64,000 nt of DNA from Nitrosomonas ureae (GTDB lineage: Bacteria; Pseudomonadota; Gammaproteobacteria; Burkholderiales; Nitrosomonadaceae). Every line of letters starts with the position of its first letter. The first letter of the stretch is position 1. The notes beneath the pieces are model-generated. The model was given only the letters and a program-made list of their open reading frames with translations, made no database searches and was not told the origin of the DNA. Both the position numbers and the translations under genes were made by a program. The DNA is taken from contig NZ_LT907782.1 of assembly GCF_900206265.1 (NCBI RefSeq), forward strand, positions 248,001 to 312,000, written 5' to 3'. Below, piece by piece: positions 44,942-55,800 of the stretch.

Positions 44942-47900
44942 TGCATAGTGCTGAAGAGTTGCAGGAAAACACAGAGCTTGATATTGCAATCATTGGGATG
45001 GCGTGCCGTTTTCCCGGTGCGGGCGATATCGAGTCTTTTTGGCATAATCTGCGTGAAGGGATTGAATCCATCAATTTTTTTACCGATGAGGAATTGCTTT
45101 CGCGCGGCGTATCTTCCGAGGTTATTAATGACCCTCTGTACATAAAGGCAGGCGCTCAGCTCAAGGATGTCGATCTCTTTGATGCTTCTTTTTTTGGCTA
45201 TACCCCACGTGAAGCGGCAGAAACAGACCCTCAGCATCGGATTTTTCTTGAAGTGGCATGGCAAGCCTTGGAAGACGCAGGCTACGATGCATCAAGATAC
45301 GTCAATCCGATTGGTGTATATGCGGGATGCGGCGTAAACACTTATCTGTTAATGAATCTAATGGCTGGCGGCAGTATGTCAGATATGCAGGATATTTCTG
45401 CATTACAAGGCCTAATGAATGGCAATAATAAGGATTCCATGACCACCACGGTTGCCTATAAGCTCAACTTGCGTGGACCGGGTATTACCGTTCAAACAGC
45501 GTGCTCTACTTCTCTTGCAGCAACACATGTGGCTTGCCGGGGTTTACTTAATCATGAAGCCGATATGGCCATTGCGGGCGGAGTATGGGTAAATTTGTTG
45601 CACGGCGAAGGGGGTTATCATTACCAACCGGGTGCTATCCTTTCACCGGACGGTCATTGCCGCGCTTTTGATGCTAAGGCTGCGGGGACAGTGATAGGAA
45701 GCGGCGTGGGTGTGGTGGTACTTAAGCGATTGACGGATGCTTTGGCTGATGGCGATACCATCCATGCGGTGATTAAAGGCTCCGCGATCAATAACGATGG
45801 TTCCGCTAAGGCGGGCTATACCGCTCCCAGTATCGAAGGGCAGGCGGAAGTCATACTGGCCGCTCAAGCCAATGCAGGTATTTCTGCGGACACCATCAGC
45901 TATGTTGAAGCGCATGGCACCGGCACAACGATCGGTGATCCGATCGAGATTGCCGCATTGACACAGGCTTTTCGGGAAAGCACCGACAAGCGGGGTTTCT
46001 GCGGTATCGGTTCAGTCAAGACGAATGTAGGTCATCTGGATGCAGCTGCAGGCGTCGCAGGTTTGATTAAAACAGCACTTGCCCTGAAATATCGGATTCT
46101 GCCCCCTAGCTTGAATTTCGAGCAACCCAATTCACAAATAGACTTTTCTTCGAGTCCGTTTTACGTCAACACTGAGAATAAGGCCTGGCCGGATGGTTCA
46201 ACTCCGCGTCGCGCAGGCGTCAGTTCGTTTGGTATCGGCGGAACCAATGTACACATGGTGGTTGAAGAAGCACCAATGAGCAATCCATCGGGAGCTTCTC
46301 GCGACTGGCAAACGCTCATGGTTTCGGCTAGAAGTCCAAGCGCACTGGAGACGGCGATGACCCGCTTGCAAAGTCATCTTACTATTCATTCAGAACAAGC
46401 TTTAGCTGACGTTGCCTATACCCTTCAAGTCGGGAGAAAGGATTTTTCTTATCGAGCTATTGCATTATGCAGGAATCGTGAAGAGGCACTAAGCCTGATG
46501 CAGAACCGGAATGAAGATCTTTTCATGACACAGCAGGTGGCATTTGAGAATCGCCCGGTCACATTTCTTTTTCCAGGGCAGGGAGCTCAATATGTGGATA
46601 TGGCTCGCGATCTCTATCGGAATGAGCCGGTTTTCCGCCAGGAACTGGATCGTTGTATTGATCTGCTTAAACCGTATCTGGATTTTGATCTATTCACAAT
46701 ATTGTTTCCTGATACCAATGAAGAAGATCGCGCTGTGGCGTCAGAGTGGCTTGAGCAAACTGAAGTTACACAACCTGCATTGTTTGTAATTGAATACGCT
46801 TTAGCAAAATTATGGATGTCATGGGGCATTCAACCCACATCGATGATAGGTCATAGTGTGGGTGAATACGTTGCAGCTTGCTTGGCCGATGTATTTTCCC
46901 TGGAAGACGCTGTGCAGTTAGTGGCGATGCGCGGACGCTTGCTTCAGCAAATGGACAAGGGCTCAATGCTGGCTGTCATGTTGTCCGAAGACAAACTTAT
47001 GACAATGATCACTGAAGATTGCGATTTGGCAGCAGTCAATGGGCCGGAGCTTTGTGTTTTATCGGGTTCTATTGCGGCTATTGATGAGATTGAAAAGAAT
47101 CTGATTCAGCAAGAGATCGTGTGTCGACGATTACATGTTTCGCATGCTTTTCATTCCAGCATGGTGGAGCCCATAATTCCGGTTTTTGGTAATCTGATGA
47201 CCAATGTTAAGTTGCGTCGCCCCACGATTCCATTTTTCTCAAATTTAAGCGGGGGCTGGATTACCGCTCAAGAAGCTACAGATCCCGGTTATTGGGGACG
47301 GCATTTGCGTGGAACGGTGCGTTTTAATAATGGCCTGCAACAATTGTTGAGTAATCAGGCGCAAGTTTTTCTCGAAGTGGGTCCAGGAGAAACATTGATT
47401 ACATTAGCTCAACGCCATCCATTAGCAAAGCCTGAGCAACTGATGGTTTCCTCGTTACCCCATCCGAATAAAAATCATGATACCCAGAAACACTTGTATC
47501 TCAGTTTGGGTAAGCTTTGGTTAAACGGACTATCCATTGATTGGGAGGGTTACTATGCTCATGAACGCCGCCGCCGTGTTTCACTACCGACCTATCCATT
47601 TGAACGCCAATCCTATTGGATTAAACCGGAAAAACAGGAAGGGCAAGCTTCGCATACCGCAAAAATGCATACACGCTCAATCAATGATTGGTTTTATGTA
47701 CCTTCATGGCGGCGTGCTGAGAAACTTGAATTTGGAAGTCTTTTCCCTGAAGCAGCCGGGTATTGTTTGATTTTTAAGAATGAAAATACGCTTGGCGCTG
47801 CCTTGGTGGAGCAACTGCTGACTTATGGCGTTAAGGTTATCACGGTTTCTGCTGGCTCTGAATTCTGCCGCAAAAATGAGCATGCCTACATCATACGCCC

Positions 47901-49509
47901 TGATGATAAAAATGATTTTGATCGACTGCTTCAGGACATTCGTGATGAGAAAAGATCAATTCAGCACATTTTCTATTGTTGGAGTTTAAGCTCAAACGAT
48001 GAAATTTTGACTCAGGCAGAAAGCTTGGCAAGATATTTTTACAGTCTGCTTTATCTTGTCAATGTATTAGAAAATAGCCAATCGAGTGTTCTTTCGGGTG
48101 AGCGAACGGAAATTACCATCGTGGCCAATCAGTTTTCAGATGTTACGGGTAACGAAACACTGAGTCCGGAGAAGGCGTTGTTAACAGGGCCATGTAAGGT
48201 CATTCCGCAAGAGCATTCTAATCTGAATTGCCGCCTGATTGATGTTGAATTGCCGGTGCCGGGCAGTGTTGCCGAATCACGGCTGGTTGAGCAGATACTC
48301 GTCGAATCACAAGCGGATAATGATAATTCAATGATCGCTTATCGAGGTCCGCACCGCTGGGTTCAGTTTTTTGAATCCATTCGCTATCCCACATCTGCAA
48401 TCAACCGCTTTAGATCCGGCGGAGTTTATTTTATTACGGGTGGATTAGGTGGCATCGGTCTAACGCTAGCGGAATATTTAGCGCAAAAATTTCAGGCTAA
48501 ATTGGTGTTATTGGGGCGTTCTCCGATTCCACCTCGCGAGAGTTGGTCAGAGGTTTTGTCTGCAGCCAGTAAAGACAGCGCTGTGTATCACAAAATAGAA
48601 AGCATCAGGAAACTTGAGGAACTGGGTGCTGAAGTGCTAGTGGTCAATGCGGATGTTGCGAATTTAATGGAGCTGAAAGCGGCTGTGATGCAGGCAAAGC
48701 ATGACTTTGGTGTCATCAATGGTGTTATTCATACTGCCGGTGAAGTGAGTAATGGGTTAATGTCTTTAAAAACAGAAGAGACGATTGCGCGAGTACTGGG
48801 ACCAAAGGTGCATGGGATGCAAGCGTTGCAAGCGATATTTAAGGGCGATTCGCTGGATTTCATGCTGTTATGTTCTTCACTGGCAACGATGGCGGGCGGC
48901 CTTAATAAAGTTGATTATTGTGCAGCCAACGCTTATTTGGATGCGGTTGCCCATTCTGCCTACCGTGAACATGCATATCCTGTCATATCGATTAACTGGG
49001 ATAGTTGGCGTGACGTCGGCATGGCTGCAAATATGGAGATGCCTGACGGTATAGGAATTGCACCAAAGGAAGGTGCAGAGGTATTCGAGCGTATCGTGAA
49101 TGGCCCGAATATTCCTCAGGTTATCGTTTCGACACTCGATTTGCAGACTCGATTGGGGCAGACTCAACAGGATCTCCTTGCTCAGCCTTTTGCCTTTACA
49201 CCGCCTGTACATAAAGCGGGAAGATTTTCAAGGCCTGTACTACAGACCACTTTTAAATCACCCGAAAGTGAGTTGGAGATAAGTATCGCTGAAATTTGGC
49301 AGAGCTTGTTGGGAATAGAAGCTATTGGTGTTGATGATAATTTATTTGAGCTGGGCGGCGATTCGCTGCTGGGAATACAGTTGTTGTCAAGAGTAAGAGC
49401 AGGTTTTTCCGTGGATTTGCATCCGGCCGATTTTTTTAGATCACCCACCATTACTGCTTTGGCGGCACTGGTCGAAACTAAACTGCTTGATGAAATCGAA
49501 TATTCTTAA
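44941..49509 (+). CDS. Type I polyketide synthase module KS-AT-KR-ACP
   Basis: 1,522 residues from the ATG in TGATG; the GTG just before is an alternative. KS: DIAIIGMACRFPGAGDIESFW, QTACSTSL (active Cys about residue 188), EAHGTGT and NVGHLDAAAG (the two His). AT: FLFPGQGAQY, GHSVGEY (Ser639) and HAFHS about residue 735, the variant associated with malonyl-CoA. KR: YFITGGLGGIGL and CSSLATMAGGLNKVDYCAANAYLD, with Ser and Tyr present. ACP: LGGDSLL (Ser1475). There is no DH, ER or methyltransferase. It should add one malonate to the acyl-aminoacyl chain and reduce the ketone to a hydroxyl, giving a statine-like unit. Confidence 0.95.
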   Translation: MHSAEELQENTELDIAIIGMACRFPGAGDIESFWHNLREGIESINFFTDEELLSRGVSSEVINDPLYIKAGAQLKDVDLFDASFFGYTPREAAETDPQHRIFLEVAWQALEDAGYDASRYVNPIGVYAGCGVNTYLLMNLMAGGSMSDMQDISALQGLMNGNNKDSMTTTVAYKLNLRGPGITVQTACSTSLAATHVACRGLLNHEADMAIAGGVWVNLLHGEGGYHYQPGAILSPDGHCRAFDAKAAGTVIGSGVGVVVLKRLTDALADGDTIHAVIKGSAINNDGSAKAGYTAPSIEGQAEVILAAQANAGISADTISYVEAHGTGTTIGDPIEIAALTQAFRESTDKRGFCGIGSVKTNVGHLDAAAGVAGLIKTALALKYRILPPSLNFEQPNSQIDFSSSPFYVNTENKAWPDGSTPRRAGVSSFGIGGTNVHMVVEEAPMSNPSGASRDWQTLMVSARSPSALETAMTRLQSHLTIHSEQALADVAYTLQVGRKDFSYRAIALCRNREEALSLMQNRNEDLFMTQQVAFENRPVTFLFPGQGAQYVDMARDLYRNEPVFRQELDRCIDLLKPYLDFDLFTILFPDTNEEDRAVASEWLEQTEVTQPALFVIEYALAKLWMSWGIQPTSMIGHSVGEYVAACLADVFSLEDAVQLVAMRGRLLQQMDKGSMLAVMLSEDKLMTMITEDCDLAAVNGPELCVLSGSIAAIDEIEKNLIQQEIVCRRLHVSHAFHSSMVEPIIPVFGNLMTNVKLRRPTIPFFSNLSGGWITAQEATDPGYWGRHLRGTVRFNNGLQQLLSNQAQVFLEVGPGETLITLAQRHPLAKPEQLMVSSLPHPNKNHDTQKHLYLSLGKLWLNGLSIDWEGYYAHERRRRVSLPTYPFERQSYWIKPEKQEGQASHTAKMHTRSINDWFYVPSWRRAEKLEFGSLFPEAAGYCLIFKNENTLGAALVEQLLTYGVKVITVSAGSEFCRKNEHAYIIRPDDKNDFDRLLQDIRDEKRSIQHIFYCWSLSSNDEILTQAESLARYFYSLLYLVNVLENSQSSVLSGERTEITIVANQFSDVTGNETLSPEKALLTGPCKVIPQEHSNLNCRLIDVELPVPGSVAESRLVEQILVESQADNDNSMIAYRGPHRWVQFFESIRYPTSAINRFRSGGVYFITGGLGGIGLTLAEYLAQKFQAKLVLLGRSPIPPRESWSEVLSAASKDSAVYHKIESIRKLEELGAEVLVVNADVANLMELKAAVMQAKHDFGVINGVIHTAGEVSNGLMSLKTEETIARVLGPKVHGMQALQAIFKGDSLDFMLLCSSLATMAGGLNKVDYCAANAYLDAVAHSAYREHAYPVISINWDSWRDVGMAANMEMPDGIGIAPKEGAEVFERIVNGPNIPQVIVSTLDLQTRLGQTQQDLLAQPFAFTPPVHKAGRFSRPVLQTTFKSPESELEISIAEIWQSLLGIEAIGVDDNLFELGGDSLLGIQLLSRVRAGFSVDLHPADFFRSPTITALAALVETKLLDEIEYS

Positions 49510-49511
49510 TA

Positions 49512-52500
49512 ATGGAAAACAATAACGACCTTACCCAGAGACGGGCCCGTCTGACGCCAGAGCAGCAACAGCGACTAAAACAGCGGCTTCAAATAAATAG
49601 TGATCAGGTGCCCCCGAAATCCACTATTTCACGCCGTCATGCCAGCGAATCTGCACTTGTTTCCTATGCTCAGCACCGCCATTGGTTTTTATGGCAACTG
49701 GATCCGCAAAGCACGGCGTACCATCTCAGCGGCGTGTTGCGTTTGCTTGGGAAGTTGAATACTGAAGCATTGCAAGTCAGTTTTCAAACACTGGTAGCAC
49801 GGCATGAATCGTTGCGCACGGTTTTTCGGGCCAATGCAGAAGGGCTGCCGGAGCAGATCATAGAACCGGAAGGCAAGTTTGAACTGACAATGATCAGTTT
49901 GTGCGATTTACCGGTAGGGCAGCGCATTCAACGCGCGCGTGACGAAGCGATCCGGATCAACGCAACACCGTTTGATTTGACGCAAGGCCCCCTATTGCGC
50001 GTTGCCTTGATTCAGGTTGAGGCAGAAGAACATCATCTGGTGGTTGTGATGCACCACATTATTTCCGATGCCTGGTCCAATCGCATCATCATCGACGAAT
50101 TTGCCGCGTGCTATCGTGCACACATTGAAGGGGATCCGTTACTGTTGCCGGAACTTCCGGTTCAATATGCCGACTATGCGCAATGGCAGCGTAACTGGCT
50201 GGAAGCAGGAGAGAAAGATCGTCAATTAATATACTGGCGCAATCAGTTGGGTACAGAGCATCCGGTATTGCAGCTACCGACTGACCATGCGCGTTCGTCG
50301 AACAGCAGTTACCAGGCGGCACAGCATGATTTCACTTTGCCCGATTCACTGGCAACTCGCTTGCAATGCCAAGCGCAGGATCGGGGAGCAACGCTGTTCA
50401 TGATGTTGCTGACCGGCTTTCAGGCATTGTTGTACCGCTACACCGGTCAAGGCGACATTCGCGTAGGGGTGCCGATTGCCAATCGTCACCGGGCGGAAAT
50501 AGAGAATGTTGTGGGCTTGTTTGTGAATACTCAAGTATTGCGCAACACCATTGATAGCCGCATGCCGCTGAGCATAATACTTGAGCAATCCCGTGAAGCG
50601 GCTTTGGGTGCGCAGGCATACCAGGACTTGCCGTTTGAGGAACTGGTTGAAGCGCTGCAACCGGAGCGCAGCTTGAATCAGAATCCACTGTTCCAGGTCA
50701 TGTTCAATTACTTGCGCGAGGACTATCGCGCGCTGCAGCAACTGCCCGGTTTAACGGTCGAAGAATATCAACCCAGGGAGCGGGGGGCGCAATTCGAATT
50801 GACGCTGGATATCGTGGAGAGGCCGGAAGGCCGGATTGATGCGCGCTTTACTTACGCCACCGAGCTGTTTGAACCGGGGACAATCAAGCGGTTAAGCGAA
50901 CATTACTTAAAGGTTCTGGAACAACTGGCTGAATGTCCGCAGCGATGTGCAGGTGACATCACGTTATTAAGTGTGGATGAATGGGAGCGGCTGAAGAACT
51001 GGGGAGTGAACGAACGGCGTTATGCCAATATTGAGCCCGTGCATCGGCTGATCGAACATCAGGTGGCAGTTCATCCTGATTCGATAGCACTTATTTTTGC
51101 TGATACCGAACTCAGCTACGCAGAACTGAACTGTCGCGCGAACCGGTTGGCGCACCGGCTTATTGCACTGGGCGTTAAACCGGAAACTCGTGTGGGGATT
51201 GCGGTTGAGCGTTCAATCGAGATGATCGTGGGTCTGCTGGCAACGCTCAAGGCGGGTGGTGCGTATGTGCCACTGGATCCGGATTACCCGCAGGATCGTT
51301 TGAATTACATGGCGATGGATAGCGGCATTGAGTTATTGCTGACACAAAGTCATATCAGACAGAAAATTCCACTGCTTGCAGAGTGTGAAATACTGGAACT
51401 GGATAGACTTGACCTGGCAAAAGAACCGGAGCATAACCCAAAAATCAATTTGCACGGCGAGAACCTCGCCTACATCATTTATACCTCGGGCTCCACCGGA
51501 AAACCTAAGGGCGTAGCCGTGCGCCATCACGCATTGGGTCATTTCATACTGAGTATGCTTGAGTCACCTGGTATGGAAGCTGGTAATACGCTGATATCAG
51601 TTACTGCATTCTCATTTGATATCGCCGGTCTGGAGATTTATCTGCCTTTAAGTGCAGGCGCGCGGTTAGTGTTGGCATCCCGGACAATAAGCCAGGATGG
51701 ACCCCAGCTCGTGCGCTTACTCAAAAATTACCAGCCAAATGTGTTTCAATCGACACCGGCTGGGTGGCGCGTGCTACTGGCAGCCGGGTGGAAAGGTTGG
51801 CAGGAAGAAAATCACTTATCGTTGAAATGCTTATGTGGTGGAGAAGCGTTATCAATCGATCTGGTGAATCAGCTGCAGGCATTGAATGTTGAGTTGTGGA
51901 ATATGTACGGTCCCACTGAAACAACTATTTGGTCAATCATCGGAAAAATCAACCAAAAAGTGATAACACTTGGTGCGCCTATTGCCGCTACCCGGTTGGT
52001 CATTCTCGATACCGAACTGAACCCGGTTACTTGCGGTATGCCAGGAGAATTATATCTCGGTGGTGCAGGGCTTGCGCGGGGTTATCACAATAAATCAGGT
52101 TTAACTGCACAACGATTTGTAGCTGATCCATTCAATGAGAAAGGGGAGCGACTTTACCGTACGGGAGATCTGGTGAGATGGCGATCAGATGGGCAGATTG
52201 AGTATCTGGGACGCCTAGATCATCAGATTAAGATCAGAGGTTTTCGTATCGAGTTGGGTGAAATTGAAACGCAACTGCTGCTACAACCGCAAATCCGGGA
52301 AGCGGTGGTGGTAACAAAAGAAAGGCTGGATAGTATAAGGCTGGTTGCTTACATTTCTTGTCGAGAGGAAAGTAAGATAAATACGGCTGAACTGCGTGAC
52401 GTCCTGGCAGAATCCCTGCCGGACTATATGATTCCATCAGCAATAGTTATATTGGAAAGCCTGCCACTGAATGCGAACGGTAAGGTGGAGCGCAAACTTT

Positions 52501-52835
52501 TACCCGATCCGGAATTAATCGACATGAACCTCTATGAAGAACCGCAGGGCGAAGTGGAAGAAGCATTGGCGGCAATCTGGAAAGAAGTATTGGGTCTTCA
52601 TCGAGTGGGACGCAATGACCATTTTTTTGAGCTGGGAGGACATTCTCTGTTGGTTTTGCAAGTCCAGCAGAAATTACAGGCCATGAGGCGAATTACATTA
52701 CCATTGCGCGCCTATTTTGAGCACCCTCTTTTGAGAGAAATTGCTGCGATGGTACAAGCACAGAGTGTTTCAATTGCCGAAGAATGCAGCACATTGGATG
52801 AAATGGCAGAAATAATTAATTTATTGGAGAATTGA
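49512..52835 (+). CDS. NRPS module C-A-T
   Basis: 1,107 residues, starting two bases after the PKS stop. A Gln/Arg-rich helical N-terminus (LTPEQQQRLKQRLQ) may dock to the PKS. C domain: SYAQHRHWFLWQLDP, MHHIISDAWS (about residue 182; Ala replaces the usual Gly after Asp). A domain (about 509-990): IIYTSGSTGKPKGVAV, MYGPTETTIW, NANGKVERK. Carrier: LGGHSLL (Ser1045). Specificity residues read by eye are D-I-L-Q-C-C-M-I-W-K, agreeing at seven of ten with the glycine code DILQLGLIWK as I remember it. Bases 49662-51521 are nearly identical to 52986-54845 in the next gene. Confidence 0.95.
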   Translation: MENNNDLTQRRARLTPEQQQRLKQRLQINSDQVPPKSTISRRHASESALVSYAQHRHWFLWQLDPQSTAYHLSGVLRLLGKLNTEALQVSFQTLVARHESLRTVFRANAEGLPEQIIEPEGKFELTMISLCDLPVGQRIQRARDEAIRINATPFDLTQGPLLRVALIQVEAEEHHLVVVMHHIISDAWSNRIIIDEFAACYRAHIEGDPLLLPELPVQYADYAQWQRNWLEAGEKDRQLIYWRNQLGTEHPVLQLPTDHARSSNSSYQAAQHDFTLPDSLATRLQCQAQDRGATLFMMLLTGFQALLYRYTGQGDIRVGVPIANRHRAEIENVVGLFVNTQVLRNTIDSRMPLSIILEQSREAALGAQAYQDLPFEELVEALQPERSLNQNPLFQVMFNYLREDYRALQQLPGLTVEEYQPRERGAQFELTLDIVERPEGRIDARFTYATELFEPGTIKRLSEHYLKVLEQLAECPQRCAGDITLLSVDEWERLKNWGVNERRYANIEPVHRLIEHQVAVHPDSIALIFADTELSYAELNCRANRLAHRLIALGVKPETRVGIAVERSIEMIVGLLATLKAGGAYVPLDPDYPQDRLNYMAMDSGIELLLTQSHIRQKIPLLAECEILELDRLDLAKEPEHNPKINLHGENLAYIIYTSGSTGKPKGVAVRHHALGHFILSMLESPGMEAGNTLISVTAFSFDIAGLEIYLPLSAGARLVLASRTISQDGPQLVRLLKNYQPNVFQSTPAGWRVLLAAGWKGWQEENHLSLKCLCGGEALSIDLVNQLQALNVELWNMYGPTETTIWSIIGKINQKVITLGAPIAATRLVILDTELNPVTCGMPGELYLGGAGLARGYHNKSGLTAQRFVADPFNEKGERLYRTGDLVRWRSDGQIEYLGRLDHQIKIRGFRIELGEIETQLLLQPQIREAVVVTKERLDSIRLVAYISCREESKINTAELRDVLAESLPDYMIPSAIVILESLPLNANGKVERKLLPDPELIDMNLYEEPQGEVEEALAAIWKEVLGLHRVGRNDHFFELGGHSLLVLQVQQKLQAMRRITLPLRAYFEHPLLREIAAMVQAQSVSIAEECSTLDEMAEIINLLEN
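49662..51521 (+). repeat. 1,860-bp near-identical direct repeat, copy 1
   Basis: It covers the C domain and the A domain up to the KPKGVAV loop. By eye it differs from 52986-54845 only at 49777 (T versus C, Val versus Ala) and 51347 (A versus T, Gln versus His). Similarity stops abruptly at both ends. Offset between copies is 3,324 bases. Confidence 0.95.
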
Positions 52836-55800
52836 TTGGAATTGAATAAACAAGATATTGCTAAACGGTTCGGTGCGCTTTCGGTTGAGAAACAAAAAGC
52901 CTTTCTCAATACATTGAAGGAACGAGGAATTGATTTCTCGTTGCTTCCTATCGTTCGGCAATCTCTGGAAAATTCTCCAATTCTATCCTATGCTCAGCAC
53001 CGCCATTGGTTTTTATGGCAACTGGATCCGCAAAGCACGGCGTACCATCTCAGCGGCGTGTTGCGTTTGCTTGGGAAGTTGAATACTGAAGCATTGCAAG
53101 CCAGTTTTCAAACACTGGTAGCACGGCATGAATCGTTGCGCACGGTTTTTCGGGCCAATGCAGAAGGGCTGCCGGAGCAGATCATAGAACCGGAAGGCAA
53201 GTTTGAACTGACAATGATCAGTTTGTGCGATTTACCGGTAGGGCAGCGCATTCAACGCGCGCGTGACGAAGCGATCCGGATCAACGCAACACCGTTTGAT
53301 TTGACGCAAGGCCCCCTATTGCGCGTTGCCTTGATTCAGGTTGAGGCAGAAGAACATCATCTGGTGGTTGTGATGCACCACATTATTTCCGATGCCTGGT
53401 CCAATCGCATCATCATCGACGAATTTGCCGCGTGCTATCGTGCACACATTGAAGGGGATCCGTTACTGTTGCCGGAACTTCCGGTTCAATATGCCGACTA
53501 TGCGCAATGGCAGCGTAACTGGCTGGAAGCAGGAGAGAAAGATCGTCAATTAATATACTGGCGCAATCAGTTGGGTACAGAGCATCCGGTATTGCAGCTA
53601 CCGACTGACCATGCGCGTTCGTCGAACAGCAGTTACCAGGCGGCACAGCATGATTTCACTTTGCCCGATTCACTGGCAACTCGCTTGCAATGCCAAGCGC
53701 AGGATCGGGGAGCAACGCTGTTCATGATGTTGCTGACCGGCTTTCAGGCATTGTTGTACCGCTACACCGGTCAAGGCGACATTCGCGTAGGGGTGCCGAT
53801 TGCCAATCGTCACCGGGCGGAAATAGAGAATGTTGTGGGCTTGTTTGTGAATACTCAAGTATTGCGCAACACCATTGATAGCCGCATGCCGCTGAGCATA
53901 ATACTTGAGCAATCCCGTGAAGCGGCTTTGGGTGCGCAGGCATACCAGGACTTGCCGTTTGAGGAACTGGTTGAAGCGCTGCAACCGGAGCGCAGCTTGA
54001 ATCAGAATCCACTGTTCCAGGTCATGTTCAATTACTTGCGCGAGGACTATCGCGCGCTGCAGCAACTGCCCGGTTTAACGGTCGAAGAATATCAACCCAG
54101 GGAGCGGGGGGCGCAATTCGAATTGACGCTGGATATCGTGGAGAGGCCGGAAGGCCGGATTGATGCGCGCTTTACTTACGCCACCGAGCTGTTTGAACCG
54201 GGGACAATCAAGCGGTTAAGCGAACATTACTTAAAGGTTCTGGAACAACTGGCTGAATGTCCGCAGCGATGTGCAGGTGACATCACGTTATTAAGTGTGG
54301 ATGAATGGGAGCGGCTGAAGAACTGGGGAGTGAACGAACGGCGTTATGCCAATATTGAGCCCGTGCATCGGCTGATCGAACATCAGGTGGCAGTTCATCC
54401 TGATTCGATAGCACTTATTTTTGCTGATACCGAACTCAGCTACGCAGAACTGAACTGTCGCGCGAACCGGTTGGCGCACCGGCTTATTGCACTGGGCGTT
54501 AAACCGGAAACTCGTGTGGGGATTGCGGTTGAGCGTTCAATCGAGATGATCGTGGGTCTGCTGGCAACGCTCAAGGCGGGTGGTGCGTATGTGCCACTGG
54601 ATCCGGATTACCCGCAGGATCGTTTGAATTACATGGCGATGGATAGCGGCATTGAGTTATTGCTGACACATAGTCATATCAGACAGAAAATTCCACTGCT
54701 TGCAGAGTGTGAAATACTGGAACTGGATAGACTTGACCTGGCAAAAGAACCGGAGCATAACCCAAAAATCAATTTGCACGGCGAGAACCTCGCCTACATC
54801 ATTTATACCTCGGGCTCCACCGGAAAACCTAAGGGCGTAGCCGTGGAACATGGGGCATTGGCAATGCATGTGCAAGCCATCGGCGAACTTTATGAGATGA
54901 CGACGGAAGATCGTGAATTGCAATTTGCCTCGATAAATTTCGATGGTGCGCATGAACGCTGGCTGGTACCGCTGGCCTTTGGTTCAGCACTAATGCCGCG
55001 CGATAATGATTTCTGGTCTGTTGAACGTACTATTTCCGAAATTGACAACCATCGAATTACTATTGCTTGCTTTACACCGAGCTACTTGCAACAATTGGCA
55101 GAATTTTCCGGCAATACGGGACAAAATTTGCCTATTCGTTCCTATACTGTCGGCGGCGAAGCAATGAGCCGCACCAGTTTCAACTTTATACAAAAAACAC
55201 TCCTTCCTCCGCGTATCATCAACGGTTATGGCCCTACCGAGACAGTTATCACACCCTTAATTTTTAAGGCATATCCAGAAACCCAGTTCGATTCAAGCTA
55301 TATGCCCATTGGCTCACTAGTCGGTGATCGTACGGCCTATATTCTAGATGCAGAATTCAATCTGGTGCCGCAGCAAGTCATTGGAGAATTGTATCTTGGC
55401 GGGACAGGGCTTGCGCGTGGTTATTTGAACAAAGCCAGCTTGACAGCGGAGCGTTTTATAGCGAACCCTTTTGATGCAGAGGGAGGTCGTTTATACCGGA
55501 CGGGTGATTTGGCGCGCTGGCGAATGGATGGACAGATTGAATATCTGGGACGCGCGGATCATCAGGTAAAGGTGAGAGGTTTTCGCATTGAGTTGGGGGA
55601 AGTTGAAGCGCAGTTGCAATTACAGCCTGATGTTAGGGAAGCGGTAGTGGTGGTGAAGGAGGGGCCCGGCGGTGTGCGTCTGGTCGCTTATGTTTCGCTA
55701 CATGTTGGGTATGCGAGCGATGCTGCCATGTTGCGTGAGTCCCTTGGAAATACATTGCCGGATTACATGATTCCATCGGCGATCATCGTGTTGGAAAGTT

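Noticed and set aside
50055-50081. HHIISDAWS instead of HHxxxDG as a sign of an inactive C domain
   Set aside because: The catalytic His and structural Asp are present; Gly to Ala after the Asp is a tolerated variation, and both near-identical copies have it.
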